Shown here: in pieces, positions 43,180 through 47,354 of the stretch | Position numbering within the stretch: position 1 is the first letter of the stretch | How the letters are laid out: each line of letters begins with the position of its first letter | Made by a program: the position numbers and the translations under genes | The notes under the pieces: generated by a model | Seen by the model: only the letters and a program-made list of their open reading frames with translations | What the model was told of the DNA's origin: nothing | Database searches by the model: none | Assembly (NCBI GenBank): GCA_900769115.1 | Contig: CAAGFJ010000026.1 | Coordinates: 1-47,354 of the forward strand | Reading direction: 5' to 3' | Origin: Lachnospiraceae bacterium | GTDB lineage: Bacteria; Bacillota; Clostridia; Lachnospirales; Lachnospiraceae | DNA length: 47,354 nt

Positions 43180-44096
43180 ACCTCTTCACCCACCTTTGCC
43201 ACAAATATATCATTTAACGATGGCTTATACGTCTCAAAATGCTCTATCTCCACACCCTCTATATTGGCAAGTGCTTTGAATAACTGCTTTCTGGTTACGC
43301 CATCACAGAGTCTGACAATTACCTCTTCTTTGCTGTAACCCGTAATCGTTACAAGATCACCCGCATCCTTCACCAACATAGTTCCGAATGTCTCCGCATC
43401 CATTCCAACCCCGCTGATCACCAGTTGATTCTCTCCAAACTCCCGCTTAATCTCATCCAGATTACCGGAAAGAGCAACCTCTCCATGATTAATGATCACA
43501 ATATCCTCACAGAATTCCTCCACATAACTCATCTGATGACTGGAGAAAATAACAATCTTGCCATCCGTGATCAATTCCTGTACCACTTCCTGCAGAATCT
43601 GAGAATTGACCGGATCCAATCCGCTAAATGGTTCATCTAAGATCACAATATCCGGATCACAGACTAACGTGGATGCCAACTGCACCTTCTGCTGATTCCC
43701 CTTTGATAATGTCTCTAATAATTTGCCCGCATACTGATCGACCTCTAACCGTGCAAGCCAGCGTCTGGAATTCGCAACCGCCTGCTTCTTACTGATACCT
43801 CGAAGTCTTGCCAGATACACCATCTGCTCCATAATCTCCCGCTTCGGATATAATCCTCTCTCCTCCGGCAGATAACCAATCTGGATCTTACGGGGATCAA
43901 ACCTCTTCCCGTCTAACAATAATTCTCCACTGTTCGCATGAAAGACATCCATCAATACCCGGATTGTTGTTGTCTTACCGGCACCATTCCGCCCTAACAG
44001 GCCAAGCGCTTTCCCATTCTCCACAGAGAAAGAAATCCCCTTGAGAATCTCCGTCTCTCCAAAGGACTTATGAATATCCTTTACTTCTAATCTCAT
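43176..44096 (-). CDS. natA: ABC transporter ATP-binding protein, NatA type
   Basis: 306 aa. Walker A G35-RNGAGKT-42, Q-loop in IGYLPEERGLYPK, signature LSKGNQQ (in place of LSGGQ, usual for this subfamily), Walker B IVILDEPFSGLDP, H-loop SSHQMSYVEE. A roughly 80-residue C-terminal domain follows, as in NatA/YhaQ. GGAGG lies 10 nt before ATG. Driven by a near-consensus promoter at 44232-44260. Confidence 0.93.
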   Translation of the reverse strand: MRLEVKDIHKSFGETEILKGISFSVENGKALGLLGRNGAGKTTTIRVLMDVFHANSGELLLDGKRFDPRKIQIGYLPEERGLYPKREIMEQMVYLARLRGISKKQAVANSRRWLARLEVDQYAGKLLETLSKGNQQKVQLASTLVCDPDIVILDEPFSGLDPVNSQILQEVVQELITDGKIVIFSSHQMSYVEEFCEDIVIINHGEVALSGNLDEIKREFGENQLVISGVGMDAETFGTMLVKDAGDLVTITGYSKEEVIVRLCDGVTRKQLFKALANIEGVEIEHFETYKPSLNDIFVAKVGEEV

Positions 44097-44200
44097 CTTC
44101 TAAAAGCCTCCATCTTCTATAATTGATCGCTTCCATCTACAGACCAGTTCCCTTAACCTGTCTCAGCATACATCTTCCGCTTACGAAATTGCATCCTCCT

Positions 44201-44233
44201 CTGACACCCTGCATCTATCCGCTATAGTGTCAG
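44201..44233. promoter_or_regulatory. Inverted repeat at the natA transcription start
   Basis: CTGACAC / GTGTCAG, 7-bp arms 19 nt apart, spanning the expected start of transcription and touching the -10. Candidate operator or leader hairpin. Confidence 0.45.
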
Positions 44234-44260
44234 TATATATATCGCATTACATTTTGTCAA
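44232..44260 (-). promoter_or_regulatory. Near-consensus promoter of natAB
   Basis: Perfect TTGACA, 17-nt spacer, TATACT on the minus strand, giving a leader of about 130 nt. Confidence 0.75.
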
Positions 44261-44340
44261 GTATATTTTACATATTGTTTTATATGTATGTCACATCATC
44301 GAAAAGGCAGCACATTTACGGTAAATAGTAAGTCAAGAAT

Positions 44341-44420
44341 CCCATTTGTAGTTCAAGGCTCCCCATTTGTAAATGAACGTCCTGTTTTGTAACCGAGATT
44401 CCCGAATTTTTATTTCCATT
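44341..44420. repeat. Four degenerate 20-bp tandem repeats
   Basis: Units begin at 44341, 44361, 44381 and 44401, each starting CCC or CCT and, in the first three, with TTTGTA at positions 5-10 (ATTTGTA, ATTTGTA, GTTTTGTA). Exact 20-nt period, so all units face the same side of the helix (about two turns apart). Could be a row of protein-binding sites or a worn transposon end. Confidence 0.6.
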
Positions 44421-44424
44421 ACAA

Positions 44425-44460
44425 TAAAGACAAAGAACTCTGTGCATAAAACACAGAGTC
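44425..44460 (-). terminator. Terminator of polysaccharide deacetylase gene
   Basis: Minus strand: GACTCTGTG / CACAGAGTT (8 bp plus a G-T pair) with a 7-nt loop, then CTTTGTCTTTATT. Begins about 25 nt after the stop codon. Confidence 0.75.
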
Positions 44461-44486
44461 CCGATATAGTCTGAACCACACACGCT

Positions 44487-45587
44487 CTATTTTTTCTTTT
44501 TGTACATGGTCCGGTATGCTACGCCTTTTTCTAATTTGTATCCCCGGTACTTCGCAAGCTCACTGACCGTAACCAACTGATATCCCTGCTTCTTCAATCT
44601 TGGAATGATCTGCAAAGCCGCATTCTTTGTTGGCTCATGAATATCATGCATCAGAACAATATCTCCATCCTTTACATCCTTCATAACGGCATCAATGGTC
44701 TTTTGCGTATCTCTTGTCTTCCAGTCTAACGTATCAATAGACCATAGAATCATCGGCTTTCCAACATTTTTCTTAACCGTATCTCCAATTGAACCATACG
44801 GCGGACGCATCAATGCTGCATTCTTTCCGATAAGCTTTTTCAACTTCTGATCTGTGCTGCTTACCTCCTTCTTCACCTCGTCCGCAGACAGCCTTGCCAG
44901 ATCCTTGTGATCATAGGTATGGCTTCCAATCTCACAACCCGCCTTATCCGCATATTTTACTGCATCCGGATAGGACGCCAAGCTGGTTCCAACCACAAAA
45001 AATGTTGCCTTTGCGTCATTCTTTTTCAGGCAATCTACAATCGTCTTTGTATACTTACCTGGTCCATCATCAAATGTCAGTGCAACCATCTTCTTATTGG
45101 GATCAATGTTGTCCACAGATACTTTACAGACCTTACTGCGGTTACCTTTGATCAGCTTGTCTGCTCCCTGATATACCGCTCTTACTTTATAGTAATAATC
45201 ATTACCTTTCTTTACACTCTTATCCTTATAGCCGGTCTTGTTTGTCTCCGCAATCTTCACATATTGGCCATCTGCATTCTTTTTGAAGATATAATATGTC
45301 TGCGCCTTATCTACTGCCTTCCAGGTTAACTGCACCTTCTTCTTTACATATTCTCCCTGTACGACTGGTGTTCCCGGTTTGTCTTCTTTTACCGATCCCT
45401 TTGTCGCTGAAATGGTCTCCGTGGTTGCCGTTTCTGTAGTGGTCGGCTTAGCCGTAACCGTCTGTGTTGTTGCTTCGGTTACCGGTGTCTCTGTCGCCTG
45501 TGTGGCATGCACCTCTCCTCCCATTAGCAGCATTGCAACCGCCAGCATCGTCAGTCCCTTTCTGATTGTCCATGTATGTTTTATCAT
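44487..45587 (-). CDS. Secreted polysaccharide deacetylase with Fn3-like module
   Basis: 366 aa from ATG at 45587 (MIKHTWTIRKGLTM), which gives a clean signal peptide cut near EVHAT. ATG codons at 45620 and 45602 are in frame; the latter has AAGGG 8 nt upstream, so the start is uncertain. A Thr/Glu-rich stretch is followed by an Fn3-like module (about 80-155) and a NodB carbohydrate-esterase family 4 domain (about 165-366). All five motifs are present: TFDDGPGKYT, HTYDH, RPPYG, DTLDW, LMHDIH. The metal triad (Asp and two His) is intact. Removes acetyl groups from peptidoglycan GlcNAc/MurNAc or another glycan. Ends in a basic tail (MYKKKK). Confidence 0.92.
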   Translation of the reverse strand: MIKHTWTIRKGLTMLAVAMLLMGGEVHATQATETPVTEATTQTVTAKPTTTETATTETISATKGSVKEDKPGTPVVQGEYVKKKVQLTWKAVDKAQTYYIFKKNADGQYVKIAETNKTGYKDKSVKKGNDYYYKVRAVYQGADKLIKGNRSKVCKVSVDNIDPNKKMVALTFDDGPGKYTKTIVDCLKKNDAKATFFVVGTSLASYPDAVKYADKAGCEIGSHTYDHKDLARLSADEVKKEVSSTDQKLKKLIGKNAALMRPPYGSIGDTVKKNVGKPMILWSIDTLDWKTRDTQKTIDAVMKDVKDGDIVLMHDIHEPTKNAALQIIPRLKKQGYQLVTVSELAKYRGYKLEKGVAYRTMYKKKK

Positions 45588-45640
45588 ACCTTTCACTCCC
45601 ATCTTTTCATCCCTTTCCATCGGATGTTTTATCTAAATTC

Positions 45641-45669
45641 AATATAACACACCTGTTCATTCTTCACAA
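45641..45669 (-). promoter_or_regulatory. Putative promoter of deacetylase gene
   Basis: TTGTGA, 17-nt spacer, TATATT on the minus strand, with TG one base before the -10. Transcription would begin near 45634, leaving only about 14 nt for a start at 45620 and about 47 nt for 45587; this favours the later start. Confidence 0.6.
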
Positions 45670-45690
45670 ATGCCCATTTTGACAAAAATC

Positions 45691-45719
45691 TTGCGAAAGC
45701 CTTGTATTTCCTATATAAT
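45691..45719 (+). promoter_or_regulatory. Putative promoter of beta-lactamase-like gene
   Basis: TTGCGA, 17-nt spacer, perfect TATAAT. It lies back to back with the deacetylase promoter (21 nt apart), so the two wall genes may be controlled together. Confidence 0.7.
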
Positions 45720-45815
45720 ATGAAGATATGAAGATTTTCTTAAAATGACAAGACAGGCAAGATGCCTCTTGATTCTAAAGTAAGTATAATAATCTGCACA
45801 AAGGAATGATAGCAC

Positions 45816-47204
45816 ATGAACACAACGAATGACACAAACCAGACAACTCATGATACCGCACCAACCGGTGATAACCAGGAACAGAAGGTTGCTTATCCAG
45901 ACATCAGTAAGGCGAACACCAGGACCGTGATTATCCTTTCTCTGATCTGCGTAGTACTGATCTTTTTTCTCTCCATTTTCTTTCCTCCGAAGAAAGAGAG
46001 CGAGAGTTCCACAACAGAGATCACCACAGAGCAGACCAATTCCAAAACAACATCCGAAGAAGTCACAACCACGGAAGGACTTCTAGACATGAGCATACAC
46101 GATGAGAACCCGACCTCCGAAGCTTCGGAGGTCGTTTGTTTTCCCCGACTTACACCTGCCGCACCCGGCTTTCAAACAATCGGCGGTAACACCTATTATC
46201 TTGTGCGGTATTCTACCCCGTATACCGGCTGGTTGAAGCTGGCAAATGGAACATATCATTTCGACAAGGATGGTATTATGGCAACTGGATGGACGCAGAT
46301 TGGAAGCCGCCAATACTACTTCCAAAACAATGGCAAGCTGGTGACAAACCGTTGGGTTTCTGCCCACTATGTTGGCGAAGAGGGCTACATGCTTATCAAC
46401 ACTTTAACTCCAGATAATATCTATGTTGGAAATGACGGCTATGCCAACAACTCTCTTGGTACGAACGGCAGTACCGAGGGACTTTCCCGGTTAAAGACCA
46501 CTTTAGAAGATATGCTCTCCGGATACTCCGGCACCTGGTCTGTCTATGTCAAGGATCTGAATGCAAACGAATATCTAAGCATCAATAATATACAGTATTT
46601 TTCAGCCAGCCTGATCAAATTATACTGTGCAGCCGCAGCCTATGACCAGATGGCACAAGGCGAATTAGAAGAAACCGAATCTGTAGACTCCTTAATGTCA
46701 CAGATGATCTCTATCAGCGACAATGATGCATTTAACCTGATGGTCATGCGTTGTGCCCCAAACAACAGCCACATCACAGGACGCGGAATTATTCAGGCAT
46801 ACATCGACAAAGAAGGCTATACGGACACCACGATCACATCGATCCTTGTTCCTACCAAATACCGTGCACCCTCCTCTCCCGGCCGGAATCTTACCACTGT
46901 AGAGGACTGTGGACTTTTGCTTGAAAAGGTATACAAGAGAAAATGCGTGAACCCGGAATACTCCGAAAAATTCTTAGACTTATTACTTAACCAGACCCAT
47001 ATAAACAAAATTCCGGCAGGACTTCCTGCCGGAACAAAATGTGCGAACAAGACCGGAGATACCGATGAATTCCAACACGATGCAGCTATCGTATACTCAC
47101 CTGCCACAGATTATATTCTCTGTGTGATGAGTGTAAACTGCGGTGCGGCAATTCCGAATATTACGAAGATCTCCAGTACGGTCTACACTTATTTTAATCC
47201 TTGA
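45816..47204 (+). CDS. Membrane-anchored class A beta-lactamase-like serine hydrolase
   Basis: 462 aa. Cytoplasmic N-terminus, one membrane helix about 37-57 (signal anchor), a Thr/Ser/Glu-rich stalk to about 97, then choline/glucan-binding-type repeats about 121-190 (TGWLKLANGTYHFDKDG; TGWTQIGSRQYYFQNNGKL), and a serine hydrolase domain about 220-462. Active-site motifs: S265-LIK268 (SxxK), S301-DN303, K412-TG414. The fold is that of class A beta-lactamases, but attachment to the membrane and wall-binding repeats suggest a peptidoglycan-directed or substrate-binding role rather than antibiotic resistance; this is inference. AAAGGA is 10 nt before ATG. A terminator-like palindrome lies inside the gene at 46111-46134. 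Confidence 0.85.
   Translation: MNTTNDTNQTTHDTAPTGDNQEQKVAYPDISKANTRTVIILSLICVVLIFFLSIFFPPKKESESSTTEITTEQTNSKTTSEEVTTTEGLLDMSIHDENPTSEASEVVCFPRLTPAAPGFQTIGGNTYYLVRYSTPYTGWLKLANGTYHFDKDGIMATGWTQIGSRQYYFQNNGKLVTNRWVSAHYVGEEGYMLINTLTPDNIYVGNDGYANNSLGTNGSTEGLSRLKTTLEDMLSGYSGTWSVYVKDLNANEYLSINNIQYFSASLIKLYCAAAAYDQMAQGELEETESVDSLMSQMISISDNDAFNLMVMRCAPNNSHITGRGIIQAYIDKEGYTDTTITSILVPTKYRAPSSPGRNLTTVEDCGLLLEKVYKRKCVNPEYSEKFLDLLLNQTHINKIPAGLPAGTKCANKTGDTDEFQHDAAIVYSPATDYILCVMSVNCGAAIPNITKISSTVYTYFNP
46111..46142 (+). terminator. Terminator-like perfect palindrome inside a coding gene
   Basis: A 24-bp perfect palindrome (10-bp stem CGACCTCCGA / TCGGAGGTCG, loop AGCT) followed at once by TTTGTTTT on the plus strand. 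It codes for residues 99-107 in the stalk between the membrane anchor and the wall-binding repeats. By sequence it fits an intrinsic terminator. Confidence 0.6.
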
Positions 47205-47354
47205 CACCCTTGCACAGCGTAAGTGACGGACGGACGTACGAAATGTTATAGGTTTTCAATCAGTTGTCGGGATATAACAATATCAACGCAGGAACGCTCG
47301 CGCTACGACTCGTACGCAGCTGTACTAAGACTTGCGCTATCTAATAACGGCGCA
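47205..47354. other. Non-coding right edge of the window
   Basis: 150 nt, richer in CpG than the rest (CGCTCGCGCTACGACTCGTA). No gene, promoter or terminator could be assigned. It starts with a motif shared with the hisS 3' flank (47207-47227). Confidence 0.4.

Larger units (their letters stand above)
44097..44486. other. Intergenic region between natA and deacetylase gene
   Basis: 390 nt without a gene. It holds the natA promoter and leader with an inverted repeat (44201-44233), a four-unit 20-bp degenerate repeat (44341-44420) and the terminator of the deacetylase gene. Separate entries describe these. Confidence 0.65.

Noticed and set aside
44110..44215. Leader peptide in the natA leader (ATG at GAGGAGGATG, 13 codons; or a 24-codon frame)
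   Set aside because: The first has its ribosome site touching the ATG with no spacing, the second has none; neither is rich in a given amino acid.
47010..47035. Hairpin CCGGCAGG / CCTGCCGG near the end of the beta-lactamase-like gene
   Set aside because: No T-run follows; it encodes PAGLPAGTK in an ordinary way.

Overview
The window reads as chromosomal DNA of a low-to-moderate GC, Gram-positive anaerobe of the class Clostridia, most likely family Lachnospiraceae. The evidence is the SCIFF peptide with its radical-SAM maturase beside a fused secDF, the rel-MBL-hemZ-hisS gene order, indolepyruvate:ferredoxin oxidoreductase, a HemZ-type radical SAM protein, secreted proteins rich in Fn3 and BIG2 domains, and AGGAGG-like ribosome sites. 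The genus cannot be fixed from the sequence alone. Most genes lie on the minus strand.

Layout. (1) 1-99: the edge of a probable IS3-family element just beyond hisS. (2) 100-8603, minus: a housekeeping block recJ > rel > MBL hydrolase > hemZ > HD-GYP protein > hisS, with its own promoter before rel and three ATGA or near-zero junctions. (3) 8673-13020, minus: TIGR04086-type membrane protein > SCIFF peptide (scfA, 46 aa, found by hand) > SCIFF maturase (scfB, GTG start) > secDF. A strong promoter precedes scfA and a hairpin lies between scfA and scfB. (4) 13134-25105, minus: a surface and phospho-signalling cluster: FHA protein > PP2C phosphatase > Ser/Thr kinase with outside TPR-like region > acidic membrane protein carrying about ten T-x-x-L motifs > 1873-aa Ig-repeat surface protein > HAD phosphatase. 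(5) 25586-30314: ppiB (plus), then corA, a small multidrug-export family membrane protein and iorAB (minus). (6) 30460-40058: secreted Fn3 protein, an XRE regulator (plus), a 1747-aa GH9 glucanase with BIG2 domains and a CAP-domain protein. (7) 40538-47204: DUF3783 protein, NatAB-type ABC exporter followed by a membrane protein and an XRE regulator, a secreted polysaccharide deacetylase and, divergently, a membrane-anchored class-A beta-lactamase-like protein with cell-wall/glucan-binding-type repeats.

How the genes fit together. Region 4 looks like a complete writer/eraser/reader set (kinase, phosphatase, FHA) with a built-in candidate substrate: the acidic protein repeats TTLL/TSVL motifs in an acidic setting, and the FHA protein has one TTVL motif of its own. 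This is the most interesting system here. Regions 6 and 7 form a cell-surface and glycan programme. The CAP-GH9 operon has a good promoter whose -35 lies inside an 11-bp inverted repeat (TTGTGAACAAT/ATTGTTCACAA), and its long leader carries three tandem 53-54 bp repeats. Promoters given here are hexamer matches read by eye, and domain names come from motifs, not searches.
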